A stretch of DNA of 64,000 nt. Source: JAAURB01 sp049647265. GTDB lineage: Bacteria > Cyanobacteriota > Cyanobacteriia > Cyanobacteriales > Microcoleaceae. The stretch is from contig JBARXJ010000053.1 of the NCBI GenBank assembly GCA_049647265.1, positions 327,519 through 391,518 of the forward strand, in the 5' to 3' direction. The position numbers and the translations under genes are program-made. Shown one piece after another: positions 9,681 to 18,153 of the stretch. Below the pieces are notes generated by a model that saw only the letters and a program-made list of their open reading frames with translations, had not been told where the DNA came from and did no database searches. Position 1 is the first letter of the stretch, and each line of letters begins with the position of its first letter.

Positions 9681-10235
9681 ATGGCACAAGCAACTCTGGT
9701 TCAAGCTTTTGGCGACGTAAAAGATAACCCAATCAGTTTAGACAAAAGCGTTACCATCCCAGTTTGCGAAGGGATGAATACGTTACTGGCAAGCTTTCAA
9801 GGTCTCTATTTACAGTATCAAAAACATCACTTTGTGGTCGAAGGTTCTGAATTTTATTCTCTCCATGAATTCTTCCAAGAAAGCTTAGAAGAAGTTCAAG
9901 ATCACGTTCATGAAATTGGCGAACGTTTAAATGGCTTGGGTGGAACCCCGGTTGCTTCTTTTGCTAAACTCGCAGAATTATGTTGTTTCTCCCAAGAAGA
10001 AGATGGGGTTTTTGGAATGCGTCCCATGGTTGAACATGACCTCAGTGCTGAACAAGCGGTGATTAAAGTACTGCGAAGTCAAGCGGCTCAAACCGAAAGC
10101 TTAGGCGATCGCGCTACTCGCTACTTATATGAGCAAATTTTATTAAAAACAGAAGAAAGAGCCATTCATTTAGATCACTTCCTCACTTCTGATAGTCTGA
10201 CTTTAGCTTTCGTTGGCAATGGTAGTGCTAATTAA
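9681..10235 (+). CDS. dps: Dps-family ferritin with His-type ferroxidase centre
   Basis: 184 residues; a four-helix Dps protein that forms a dodecamer, oxidises Fe(II) with peroxide and stores iron. Ferroxidase ligands can be placed by the canonical spacing: His50 and His62 (12 apart), then residue 77, then Glu81. Residue 77 is His (DHVHEIGER) where the usual Dps has Asp. The same replacement characterises Thermosynechococcus DpsA and Nostoc NpDps4 (His-type centre). Upstream (9558-9680) is AT-rich with no clear regulator box. A hairpin at 10251-10277 follows the stop and probably ends the monocistronic transcript. Confidence 0.88.
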   Translation: MAQATLVQAFGDVKDNPISLDKSVTIPVCEGMNTLLASFQGLYLQYQKHHFVVEGSEFYSLHEFFQESLEEVQDHVHEIGERLNGLGGTPVASFAKLAELCCFSQEEDGVFGMRPMVEHDLSAEQAVIKVLRSQAAQTESLGDRATRYLYEQILLKTEERAIHLDHFLTSDSLTLAFVGNGSAN

Positions 10236-10250
10236 TTAATCCTTTCAGTT

Positions 10251-10277
10251 GTAGGGGTAATTTGTGGTTACCTCTAC
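10251..10277 (+). terminator. Hairpin downstream of dps
   Basis: GTAGGGGTAA and TTACCTCTAC form a 10-bp stem with one G-U pair and a 7-nt loop. There is no long U-run after it, so termination may be weak. Confidence 0.5.
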
Positions 10278-10403
10278 AGCAATAATATAAAAAAAGATTA
10301 AGTTATCCCATTAACTGTGGTTTAAGGTTTATTCTAGTTTAAATATAGTAATTGCTCAGTCATTTCTCAAAAATACTGTTAACCCTTACACACATTTAAA
10401 ACA

Positions 10404-11372
10404 ATGCGCGTCGCTCACAATATCACAGAACTGATTGGTCGTACTCCCTTAGTTCAGTTAAATCGAATCCCCCAAGCGGAAGGTTGTGTGGCTCAAATTT
10501 TAGTGAAATTAGAGAGTATGAACCCAGCGGCTTCTGTCAAAGATCGCATTGGGGTTAACATGATTAATACCGCCGAACGAGAAGGCCGAATTACCCCCGG
10601 AAAAACCGTTTTAGTTGAACCCACCTCCGGAAATACAGGAATTGCCTTAGCGATGGCGGCAGCGGCAAAAGGATATAAATTAATTTTAACCATGCCCGAT
10701 ACGATGAGTAGTGAGCGACGGGCGATGTTAAAAGCTTACGGGGCAAAACTCGAACTGACTCCGGGTTCTATGGGAATGAAAGGGGCCATTAATCGGGCGC
10801 AGGAATTGGTAGACAGCCTAGACAATGGGATGATGTTACAACAATTCAACAACCCGGCAAATCCTGAAATTCATCGTCAAACCACGGCAAAAGAAATTTG
10901 GGACGATACAGACGGTAAGGTAGATATTTTAATTGCAGGCGTGGGGACTGGCGGAACCATTACAGGAGTCGCAGAAGCAATCAAAAACAAGAAACCCACC
11001 TTTCAAGTGATTGCAGTTGAACCCACCACGAGTCCGGTTCTGTCCGGCGGTAATCCAGGTTCCCATAAAATTCAAGGCATTGGGGCGGGTTTTGTGCCGC
11101 AAGTCCTGAATGTGGACATGATTGATGAAGTGGTGACTGTCGCTGATGACGATGCTATCACTTATGGTCGCCGTCTAGCCAGAGAAGAAGGCATTTTATC
11201 TGGGATTTCTTCGGGTGCAGCATTAGCCGCAGCCATTCAAGTAGCAAAACGTCCAGAAAATGCAGGTAAACTGATTGTAATGATTCAGCCGAGCTTTGGT
11301 GAACGCTATCTGAGTACACCTTTATTCCAAGAACTCGATCAAGAACAACCTGAACCGGTACTGGCCAACTAA
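10404..11372 (+). CDS. cysK: Cysteine synthase A (O-acetylserine sulfhydrylase)
   Basis: 322 residues, the standard length. PLP-dependent enzyme that makes L-cysteine from O-acetylserine and sulfide in the cytoplasm. Seen: SMNPAASVKDRIG (~38-50) with the PLP lysine, PTSGNTGIALA (~73) for substrate binding, GVGTGGTITG (~180) cradling the cofactor phosphate, and SGISSGAA (~268). It overlaps the convergent YqgF-like gene by 4 bp at the 3' end (11369-11372), so the two transcripts are antisense there. Cyanobacteria often have several cysK/cysM paralogues; CysK is favoured by overall sequence. Confidence 0.93.
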   Translation: MRVAHNITELIGRTPLVQLNRIPQAEGCVAQILVKLESMNPAASVKDRIGVNMINTAEREGRITPGKTVLVEPTSGNTGIALAMAAAAKGYKLILTMPDTMSSERRAMLKAYGAKLELTPGSMGMKGAINRAQELVDSLDNGMMLQQFNNPANPEIHRQTTAKEIWDDTDGKVDILIAGVGTGGTITGVAEAIKNKKPTFQVIAVEPTTSPVLSGGNPGSHKIQGIGAGFVPQVLNVDMIDEVVTVADDDAITYGRRLAREEGILSGISSGAALAAAIQVAKRPENAGKLIVMIQPSFGERYLSTPLFQELDQEQPEPVLAN

Positions 11373-11806
11373 TCTTTGATTGAATCACTATCCTGACTGC
11401 CTTGGAGATATCGTTCGATCAGAATAATTGCCACTAAATCGTCAACCGGGCGAGGTGGGTTTCGCATTCCTTGAGGAATTAAACGGGTTAATCCTTGAGG
11501 CGGATACATTTGCCAATAGCGATCGCGAGCTTCTAAACTAGAGTAACGTTCATCGACTTTAATAATCGGAATCGATAAAGACAGTCCAGATTTAAGTCGA
11601 TTTTCCCAAGTTTTAGAAGTAGTTTGATTACCCATAATCAAAGCATGAATTGGGAATTTTTCCATGAGAGACTGTAGGGAAATAATCGCATCACTCGAGG
11701 CAATCACTTGATGATCGTACAGCTTTAAGTTGCTATCGGCTACTGCAACGCCACATTTATCTTTTCCGGGGTCAAATCCTAAGAATATAAATTTGTTCTG
11801 GGTCAT
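11369..11806 (-). CDS. YqgF/RuvX-like RNase H-fold nuclease
   Basis: 145 residues. It opens with FLGFDPGKDKCGVAVAD, the RNase H-fold strand carrying the first catalytic Asp. Next come ALIMGNQTTSKTWENRL (~56), IIKVDERYSSLEARDRYW (~83, with DERYSS like the RuvX DERxT block) and a late PVDDLVAIILIERYL (~121, final catalytic Asp). RuvX processes the 5' end of 16S rRNA; this cyanobacterial branch is usually annotated as a pre-16S rRNA processing nuclease. Whether it is the main rRNA nuclease or a second paralogue cannot be told here. It shares the strand with the DUF3084 gene upstream. Confidence 0.75.
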   Translation of the reverse strand: MTQNKFIFLGFDPGKDKCGVAVADSNLKLYDHQVIASSDAIISLQSLMEKFPIHALIMGNQTTSKTWENRLKSGLSLSIPIIKVDERYSSLEARDRYWQMYPPQGLTRLIPQGMRNPPRPVDDLVAIILIERYLQGSQDSDSIKD

Positions 11807-11920
11807 GGGTGATTTATTCTTTGTAAGAATAGGGAATAGAATTTAACTGTTTAAATCTGTACCTAATTCTAACTTAAATCTTCAATCTTCCTATTCCTTA
11901 TCATCTACCCCGACTCAGCT

Positions 11921-13459
11921 CTATTGAGCTTCTGATTCTTCAGGATTATTGATATTATCATTAATATTAGATTCATTCGTACTAAAAATAACTGTACCAT
12001 TTTGACGGGCTAATAGATTCAGTTCAAGCGGGCCAATAGTGTAAGTATCAGCCGCCGCAACGGCTTGTAATTCCACGGGTTGCTGCTGATTTTGAAGCTG
12101 TTGAAAGAAGCTGAGTAGGGTTTCTGTTTCTTGATCTTCGATTTGAATAATCCCATCAACCACCCCAACAAAACGCGCCCGAAATTGGGATGCATCAATA
12201 ATTTCTTGTAAGCGTTGCTGTAACTGTTCATCGGTCAATCGATTAATATCAATAGAATTTTTTGCAATAATTTCACCTGAACTAAATAGTAAACGATTCG
12301 GTTCAACTTTCGTCAAGACATTAACCTTACTTTCTCCCACTAAATAATTAGCAGAAGAAATCACCTGAATCACATACTCCTGACTATTATCAATCTCATC
12401 AATCAAAGCCTCAACTTCAGATTGAGCAATTTGAATCACTTGTTCTTTCTCAGCATTCGCATTTCCCAATAGAATTGAATCAAGTGCCACTGAATTAGCC
12501 TGTTGTAAAAGACGACTAATCGCGACTTTAGACTGTTGCTGATTCTCAGTATTCACCAATCCCGTTGCTAAAACTTGGCCTCGTTTAATCGCTACACTTC
12601 CTTCTCTTAATAATCTAAAATTCCGCCCTATTTTATTCAGTTGATCTTTTAGGTTTGCGGTTTGTTTTTCCAGTTGCTCCCGTTCGACTTCTAAATTTTT
12701 CAGTGTTTCTTCCCGTGTCAAAAGAATCTGATCTCGGTCTTCAATTTCTTTATCTTGCTGCTGAATCTCTTTGTCTCGCGCTGCAATTTCTTGATCCCGT
12801 TGTTGAATTTGTGCTTTCACTTCCTCTCGTTGTTGAATTAAATTTTGACGTTCTGTTTTCAGTTGGTCAATTTCAGATTCTAAACTTTGTTTTTGCTGAG
12901 AAACCTCTTTTAACTGAGTTTCTGCCTGATTTAACTCTTGCTCCATTTCAGCTTTAACAATATCCACCTCAGCCAATTGATCTTGAAACTGATTTAACTG
13001 ATCTTTTGCCTGTTTTAACTCTTTCTGTGCCTGTGCTAATTCAGTTTGAGTTTGCTCAGATTGAGTATTGGTTTGTTCTAAAGATTGGTTAATCTGGCTT
13101 AATTGATCTTGTGCCGCAATCAATTCCGATCGCGCATCAGACAATTCTCTCTCAACCTGATTGCGCTCATCCATCACCTGGGTTAAATTCTTGCGCGTTT
13201 GGTTGAGTCGTTGTTGAATTTGATCCATTCTGAAAACGCCACGGCGTAGAGGCTTACTCGCCGCAAACAAAATACCGAGTGTCATTGCCGAGAGGACAGT
13301 CCCAGTGAGAATGGTCACCACAACTGCCGTTTTGCGGGGACGCATCTTAAATAGACTCAGGCGTGCTTTTCCCACCTTCATCCCGAGGCGATCGCTAACT
13401 ACAGCAATTACGCCTCCGAGGATTAAAATGGCAATAACAAAGATGACACCAGCCGTCAT
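11921..13459 (-). CDS. DUF3084 protein, membrane-anchored coiled coil
   Basis: 512 residues. Two hydrophobic helices at the N-terminus (about 4-24 and 45-70) are separated by a basic loop with RLSLFKMRPRKTAVV. A very long coiled coil follows (~80-300), rich in Gln/Glu heptads, and then a globular C-terminal part with VAISRLLQQANSVAL (~317) and a hydrophilic tail. DUF3084 proteins are widespread in cyanobacteria. Their function is not established; the layout suggests an envelope scaffold. It is transcribed from just downstream of ntcA on the same strand, with 183 bp between. Confidence 0.85.
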   Translation of the reverse strand: MTAGVIFVIAILILGGVIAVVSDRLGMKVGKARLSLFKMRPRKTAVVVTILTGTVLSAMTLGILFAASKPLRRGVFRMDQIQQRLNQTRKNLTQVMDERNQVERELSDARSELIAAQDQLSQINQSLEQTNTQSEQTQTELAQAQKELKQAKDQLNQFQDQLAEVDIVKAEMEQELNQAETQLKEVSQQKQSLESEIDQLKTERQNLIQQREEVKAQIQQRDQEIAARDKEIQQQDKEIEDRDQILLTREETLKNLEVEREQLEKQTANLKDQLNKIGRNFRLLREGSVAIKRGQVLATGLVNTENQQQSKVAISRLLQQANSVALDSILLGNANAEKEQVIQIAQSEVEALIDEIDNSQEYVIQVISSANYLVGESKVNVLTKVEPNRLLFSSGEIIAKNSIDINRLTDEQLQQRLQEIIDASQFRARFVGVVDGIIQIEDQETETLLSFFQQLQNQQQPVELQAVAAADTYTIGPLELNLLARQNGTVIFSTNESNINDNINNPEESEAQ

Positions 13460-13642
13460 TTGAGTTGCTTGAAGATCGAGGGTTTAATGATGATCTTAAC
13501 CACTATTTTCGTGCTTAGAGAGGGTTATTTTAATTTAACGACAATACACTTTAGAATCAACCCTCAAACGATAGAATCTGATCTTTCACAGGAAAAGACG
13601 ATTTTTGATCGGCTCACCCAACAGTGGCAGAGTAAGCAATCT

Positions 13643-14308
13643 TTAAGTAAATTGTTGACTAAGAATCACAGGATTATGCACTGTAATTTTCTTTTTGTGA
13701 ATTGAAATCATATTCTTCTGACGCAAATCTCCCAGTAAACGAGTTACCGTAACCCGCGTTGAACCTATCGCCTCAGCGATCGCTTGATGGGATAATTTCA
13801 AATCAATTCTAATTCCCTCTTGTCCCGGCACACCAAAATCTCGGCATAAAATTAATAAAAAACTCACCAACCGCGATCCCATATCCCGGTGAGCCAGGGT
13901 TTCAATCATCATCTCTGTCTGTAAAATTCGAGAAGATAACCCTTGCAACATCATCATCGACAAATTGGGATCTTGCTTCAGGGCCTTTTCCACTTGTTCA
14001 ATCGGAACAGACAAGATCTCAACGGGGGTAAAAGCCACCGCGTGATAAAATCGGTCTGATTTGTGGCCAGTAATCAGAGATAAAACCCCGAAAACACTAT
14101 TTTCTCGTAACAAAGCAACTGTAATTTCTTCCCCCGCTTCATAAACACGGGATAACTTCACAGCTCCCTTAATGAGAACATAAACCCGCTCTGCGGGATC
14201 TCCAGGAAAGAAGATGGTCTTTCCCCGATCATAACTCTCAACCACTGGCGGAAAGCTACCTCCCCCCAGTTGATGGAATAAATTTGCTAAAGGCCTATCA
14301 TACGTCAC
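13643..14308 (-). CDS. ntcA: NtcA, global nitrogen regulator (CRP family)
   Basis: 221 residues, as in other cyanobacteria. An N-terminal cNMP-fold effector domain (RGKTIFFPGDPAERVYVLI, ~28) binds 2-oxoglutarate in this family. The C-terminal winged helix-turn-helix contains LSHQAIAEAIGSTRVTVTR (~170-190), which is nearly invariant in NtcA. NtcA activates nitrogen-assimilation genes through GTA-N8-TAC sites. I looked for such a site upstream and found only a poor match (see rejected items). The divergent neighbour is fabI. Confidence 0.96.
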   Translation of the reverse strand: MTYDRPLANLFHQLGGGSFPPVVESYDRGKTIFFPGDPAERVYVLIKGAVKLSRVYEAGEEITVALLRENSVFGVLSLITGHKSDRFYHAVAFTPVEILSVPIEQVEKALKQDPNLSMMMLQGLSSRILQTEMMIETLAHRDMGSRLVSFLLILCRDFGVPGQEGIRIDLKLSHQAIAEAIGSTRVTVTRLLGDLRQKNMISIHKKKITVHNPVILSQQFT

Positions 14309-14642
14309 GAGCGCATCCCTTGTACTGTAGAAGGTATAAGTTAATATTGAACTGAATTCAGCGAATTCGTGATGAGTGAGTGTTTCCGCAACCCTTTAAT
14401 TCGATTAAACTTCGATTACACTGAAATTTTGATTACCAGTTTAACCTAATTTCACAAATTCGCTGACACTTTTGGGGTAACTCACTGATTAGAAAACTAC
14501 AATAATCTCGAAATCTAAAGACTATAGTACTTGACATTTGTGTAGGTTGCTACCGAGAATTCATCCTGTGCAGATGATAACGCACAATAAATGTGTCTGA
14601 CACATCGCATCACCAACAATACCCGCTGTTCAATCATCCAAT
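14309..14642. other. Divergent ntcA-fabI intergenic region
   Basis: 334 bp that must hold both promoters. A TTGACA hexamer at 14531-14536 faces fabI, but its -10 partner is unclear. A CTGAATTCAG palindrome lies at 14354-14363 near ntcA, and a perfect ATGTGTC-T-GACACAT palindrome (14591-14605) lies 37 bp before fabI. No small ORF or RNA gene is evident. Confidence 0.5.
14591..14605. promoter_or_regulatory. Perfect 7+1+7 palindrome upstream of fabI
   Basis: ATGTGTC-T-GACACAT ends 37 bp before the fabI ATG. Position and symmetry suit an operator for a dimeric repressor. It is not a CRP-type TGTGA-N6-TCACA site, and the regulator is unknown. Confidence 0.4.
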
Positions 14643-15419
14643 ATGCTTAGTTTAAACGGAAAAAACGCGCTTGTAACCGGCATTGCCAATAATCGCTCCA
14701 TTGCCTGGGGGATCGCTCAACAGCTTCATGCAGCCGGCGCTAATTTAGGCGTGACCTATCTTCCAGACGAAAAAGGTCGGTTTGAGAAAAAGGTTCGAGA
14801 ATTAGTCGAGCCGCTTAACCCCAGCTTATTTTTACCTTGTGATGTACAAAACGATCAACAAGTTCAATCTGTATTTGATACCATTCAGGAGAAGTGGGGC
14901 CAGCTAGATATCCTAATTCACTGTTTAGCTTTCGCAGGCAAGGATGATCTCTCCGGAGACTTTAGTCAGGTGTCTCGCGAAGGATTTACTCGCGCCCTTG
15001 ATATCAGTGCCTATTCTCTGGTGCAACTGAGTGCAGGCGCTAAGCCATTGATGAAAGACGGAGGGAGTATTGTGACTTTAACCTATTTGGGTGGGGTGAG
15101 AGTCGTACCCAACTACAACGTTATGGGGATAGCCAAAGCCGCATTAGAAATGAATGTTCGTTATCTGGCCAGTGAAATGGGTCAGGCAGGAATTCGAGTG
15201 AATGCCATTTCCGCAGGCCCGATTCGGACGCTCGCTTCTTCTGCCGTGGGAGGGATTTTAGATATGATTCATCATGTCGAAGAAACAGCCCCCCTAGGAC
15301 GCACCGTCACGCAGTTAGAAGTGGGTAATGCAGCGGCTTTCCTCTGTAGCGATTTATCCAGCGGTATTACCGGTCAGGTATTGTATGTTGATTCTGGATA
15401 TAACATTATGGGAATGTAG
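14643..15419 (+). CDS. fabI: Enoyl-[ACP] reductase, NAD(P)H-dependent
   Basis: 258 residues; SDR-fold enzyme that performs the last reduction of each fatty-acid elongation cycle. Seen: an N-terminal nucleotide site typical of FabI (GIANNRSIAWGIAQQLH, ~13), a second part at LGVTYLPDEKGRF, and the catalytic pair in YNVMGIAKAALE (Tyr-x6-Lys, ~156-163) behind LTYLGGVRVVPN. The C-terminal substrate loop is followed by SSGITGQVLYVDSGYNIMGM. It is the nearest gene upstream of the tnpB element, whose left end starts ~40 bp after the fabI stop. Confidence 0.95.
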   Translation: MLSLNGKNALVTGIANNRSIAWGIAQQLHAAGANLGVTYLPDEKGRFEKKVRELVEPLNPSLFLPCDVQNDQQVQSVFDTIQEKWGQLDILIHCLAFAGKDDLSGDFSQVSREGFTRALDISAYSLVQLSAGAKPLMKDGGSIVTLTYLGGVRVVPNYNVMGIAKAALEMNVRYLASEMGQAGIRVNAISAGPIRTLASSAVGGILDMIHHVEETAPLGRTVTQLEVGNAAAFLCSDLSSGITGQVLYVDSGYNIMGM

Positions 15420-15486
15420 TTAAACAGAGTCATTAGTCATGGGTTATTACTCATTCGCTGTGACCAAAAAAAGCGGGTTTCAAGCC

Positions 15487-15502
15487 CCGTCGTTCACGAC
15501 GG
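15487..15502. repeat. Left-end subterminal hairpin of the tnpB element
   Basis: CCGTCGT-TC-ACGACGG, a perfect 7-bp stem. In IS200/IS605 elements such hairpins are the single-stranded DNA recognition structures for TnpA. Confidence 0.7.
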
Positions 15503-15569
15503 TTAACTTATTCGACTCACAACTCTTGTTTATTCTGCTATAATGCTACCACGCTTTTAAGTAGCAACT

Positions 15570-16712
15570 ATGTTTGTTCTAGAGTTCAAAGTCAATCCTA
15601 AATCACATCAAGTATTCGCCATAGAGGAGGCGATTCGGACAACACAGTTTGTCAGAAATAAAGCTCTCCGCTACTGGATGGATAATCGTGGTATTGGGAA
15701 AAAAGAACTTTTTAGGTACAACACGCTACTGAGGCATGAGTTTAAGTTTGTTGAAAGTTTAAACTCTCACGCTTGCCAGGTGGGAATTGAAAGAATTCTT
15801 AGAGCGATTAATCGATTCTATGATAACTGTAAATCCAACAAACCAGGAAGGAAAGGTTATCCACAGTTTAAAAAGAATTCTCGCTCAGTTGAATATAAAA
15901 TTTCAGGCTGGAAGTTGTCAGAAAACCGTAAGCGTATTACCTTTACCGATAAAAAAGGGATTGGTAATTTAAAGCTGATTGGCAGTCGGGATTTAAACTA
16001 CTTTCAACCAGAACAAATTAAACGAGTGAGAATTGTTAGACGAGCAGACGGTTACTATGTTCAGCTTTGTATAAACTTAGATCCAAGAGATATTGTTCCA
16101 AAAATGGAGCCATCTCATAAAGCTGTGGGATTGGATTTAGGGATTAAGTATTTCCTCGCTTTAAGTAATGGTCATACTGAGTCTAACCCACAGTTTTACA
16201 GGAAGTCTGAGAAACAACTTAACAGAGCTAACCGCAAAAAGTCTAAGAAGTTCCGAAAAGGAATTCATCAAACCCAGAACTATATTAAGGCGCGTAGGCG
16301 ATATGCCCGGAAACATTTAAGAGTAAGTCGGCAGCGAGAAGAGTTTGCAAAGAGAATTGCACTCCGCTTAATCCAATCTAACGATTTGGTTGCTTATGAA
16401 GACTTAAATGTGAAAGGGTTGGTCAAGAATCGTCATCTGTCTAAAAGTATTAGTGATGCCGGATGGTCTACTTTTCGCCGTTGGTTAGAATATTTTGGAT
16501 ACAAGTATGGCAAGGCTACTGTTGCAGTACCACCCCATAATACTTCTCAAAATTGTTCTAACTGTGGTGAGAAAGTTAAAAAATCTCTATCTACCAGAAC
16601 TCATGTTTGTCCACATTGTCATTATGTTGAAGATAGAGATATTAACGCTGCTAAGAACATCCTGCAACTGGGTTTAACTACGGTGGGACACACCGGAAGT
16701 CATACGCTATAG
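15570..16712 (+). CDS. tnpB: TnpB, RNA-guided endonuclease of IS605-type elements
   Basis: 380 residues, intact. Split RuvC nuclease: first Asp in AVGLDLGIKYF (~189), Glu in VAYEDLNVKGL (~277), last Asp in VEDRDINAAKNIL (~358). The zinc finger CSNCG...CPHC (~330-350) sits between the second and third parts. The N-terminus (FKVNPKSHQVFAIEEAI) is the usual OrfB beta-barrel start. All catalytic residues are present, so the nuclease may be active. TnpB uses an omega-RNA from its own 3' end and the right end to cut at the donor site, helping the element persist. Start at ATG 15570; expression may come from the left-end region. Confidence 0.92.
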   Translation: MFVLEFKVNPKSHQVFAIEEAIRTTQFVRNKALRYWMDNRGIGKKELFRYNTLLRHEFKFVESLNSHACQVGIERILRAINRFYDNCKSNKPGRKGYPQFKKNSRSVEYKISGWKLSENRKRITFTDKKGIGNLKLIGSRDLNYFQPEQIKRVRIVRRADGYYVQLCINLDPRDIVPKMEPSHKAVGLDLGIKYFLALSNGHTESNPQFYRKSEKQLNRANRKKSKKFRKGIHQTQNYIKARRRYARKHLRVSRQREEFAKRIALRLIQSNDLVAYEDLNVKGLVKNRHLSKSISDAGWSTFRRWLEYFGYKYGKATVAVPPHNTSQNCSNCGEKVKKSLSTRTHVCPHCHYVEDRDINAAKNILQLGLTTVGHTGSHTL

Positions 16713-16834
16713 CCTGACGGCATGGCTGGCGCTAAGGGGAGAGATTCCCTCTAGCTGGGTTGGATACGTCCTGCTCAGTTACGGAGCTTCTATGAACCAA
16801 GAATCCCCGACCTTATAGGGCGCGGGAGTGTCAA
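16640..16834 (+). ncRNA. Predicted omega-RNA (reRNA) at the tnpB 3' end
   Basis: By family rule the guide-RNA scaffold covers the last ~100 nt of tnpB plus the downstream right-end sequence, with the guide taken from the flanking DNA beyond 16834. The segment after the stop is GC-rich and self-complementary (for example gctggcgctaagggg, ccctctagctggg and ccccgacc...gcgcgggag), unlike the AT-rich surroundings. The exact 5' end is not determined. Confidence 0.5.
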
Positions 16835-16869
16835 TAATAAAATAATAAATAACCAATAACAAAATCACT

Positions 16870-17508
16870 ATGCAAATTAGCGAACGCCCCAGTTTATCCG
16901 ATCAATCTAATCATGCTGTTGCCCGAGTTGCAACGGTCAAACGCACAACTAAAGAAACTGATGTCAGTGTCAGTTTAAACCTCGATGGTACAGGAATCTG
17001 TAAAGCCGCCACAGGTGTTCCATTTCTCGATCATATGCTACATCAAATTGCTTCTCATGGTTTGATCGATCTAGAAGTCAATGCCGATGGAGATATTGAA
17101 ATTGACGATCACCATACGAATGAAGATGTGGGGATCACCCTCGGAAAAGCTTTGGCTGATGCTTTAGGCGATCGCAAAGGCATTGTTAGATTTGGTCATT
17201 TTGTCGCCCCCTTAGATGAAGCGTTGGTACAAGTCGCTTTAGACTTTTCGGGACGGCCGCACCTGAGTTATGGCTTAGACATTCCCACTCAACGAGTCGG
17301 GACTTATGATACTCAATTAGTGCGGGAATTTTTTGTTGCGGTTGTTAATAATAGTTTAATGACACTCCATATCCGCCAGTTAGATGGGATTAATTCTCAT
17401 CATATTATTGAAGCGACATTTAAAGCCTTTGCGCGATCGCTCAAAATGGCAGTTGAAATCGATCCACGGCGAGGGGGACAAATTCCCAGTTCAAAAGGCG
17501 TGTTGTAA
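16870..17508 (+). CDS. hisB: Imidazoleglycerol-phosphate dehydratase
   Basis: 212 residues; Mn-dependent enzyme of the sixth step of histidine biosynthesis, cytoplasmic. Metal-binding motifs are FLDHMLHQIASHG (~51-63), DDHHTNEDVGITLG (~78-91) and the second copy ...INSHHIIEATFKAFARSL (~174-190). It lacks the phosphatase half found in the E. coli bifunctional enzyme, as is usual outside enterobacteria. The tnpB right end lies ~35 bp upstream, so its promoter is either inside the element or was displaced by it. Confidence 0.95.
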   Translation: MQISERPSLSDQSNHAVARVATVKRTTKETDVSVSLNLDGTGICKAATGVPFLDHMLHQIASHGLIDLEVNADGDIEIDDHHTNEDVGITLGKALADALGDRKGIVRFGHFVAPLDEALVQVALDFSGRPHLSYGLDIPTQRVGTYDTQLVREFFVAVVNNSLMTLHIRQLDGINSHHIIEATFKAFARSLKMAVEIDPRRGGQIPSSKGVL

Positions 17509-17518
17509 GCTTAAAACA

Positions 17519-17965
17519 TTAAGGTTCGGGTATGGGCTGCACAAACGCTTGATTGGCCCGGACAAAGCAGTTTGCCGCTTCGTTATTGAGTCGATCTGCA
17601 ATATAGATCCAGGGTTTAAAATCTTGATCTAAGGTAGTGGCAAACCCAGCATCACTTATTTTAGCCTCAAAGGTTTCGTTTGCCGCTAAAGTGGTGACCA
17701 CAGGCCAACTATTAATGGGGGGAAATCCAGCATACTCTGGACTCCAAATTTCATCAATTGGTTGTGTTCCCATGCGACAATTTAATCCACTCGGATCGCG
17801 ATCAACTACCGTCCAGGAAGTATGGCTGGTTTGTTCGATATAGTCACCGTTGTTATTCGGTTCTGGTAAACTGGGATCTGCCTGTGCAGATGGCGTTACA
17901 CTTAAAGTAAATAGCGTTAAAATAACAAATACTATCCCTATAATCCGCTTGAATTTTTGAAGCAT
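17519..17965 (-). CDS. Secreted protein of unknown function
   Basis: About 148 residues from the ATG at 17965; a TTG start 24 bp upstream is possible but less likely. A clear signal peptide (IIGIVFVILTLFTLSV, cleavage near SAQA-DP) precedes a small mature domain with two cysteines (GLNCRMG and AANCFVRA) that could form a disulfide, and conserved-looking WTVVDRDPSGLNCR and DFKPWIYI stretches. The SWTVVDRDPSGLNCRMG region recalls bacterial SH3-type or cyanobacterial small exoproteins, but I do not recognise the family. It converges on hisB with a 10-bp gap. Confidence 0.7.
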   Translation of the reverse strand: MLQKFKRIIGIVFVILTLFTLSVTPSAQADPSLPEPNNNGDYIEQTSHTSWTVVDRDPSGLNCRMGTQPIDEIWSPEYAGFPPINSWPVVTTLAANETFEAKISDAGFATTLDQDFKPWIYIADRLNNEAANCFVRANQAFVQPIPEP

Positions 17966-18153
17966 TAGATTTTTACCCCGTAACAACAAACGATCATAGA
18001 TCTCATTTCTGCGATCGCTCTTTTAGTTCAGTACAAGCGATAGACCGTCAAAAATTAGTCTATTTCTATTATTACAATATACCCTAATTTCTTCTATCGA
18101 TCACACGATAAAATCCGAAAAATATTGTTCATTATTCCATCAAATATTTAACC

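Larger units (their letters stand above)
15460..16834 (+). mobile_element. Solo-tnpB element of the IS200/IS605 (IS1341-like) group
   Basis: The left end carries a subterminal hairpin CCGTCGT-TC-ACGACGG (15487-15502), preceded by GCGGGTTTCAAGCCCCG. The right end, after tnpB, reads GAATCCCCGACC...CGCGGGAGTGTCAA (16801-16834), the usual end of cyanobacterial IS605-like elements. There is no tnpA, so mobility would need a transposase in trans. The outer borders are estimates because this family makes no target duplication. It separates fabI from hisB, ending ~35 bp before the hisB start. Confidence 0.75.

Noticed and set aside
13460..13705. 81-codon frame on the plus strand beginning next to the DUF3084 start
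   Set aside because: It overlaps the 3' end of ntcA on the other strand and has no recognisable protein features.
14542..14553. GTA-GGTTGC-TAC as an NtcA box before fabI/ntcA
   Set aside because: The spacing is 6, not 8, and the flanks do not match the NtcA consensus.
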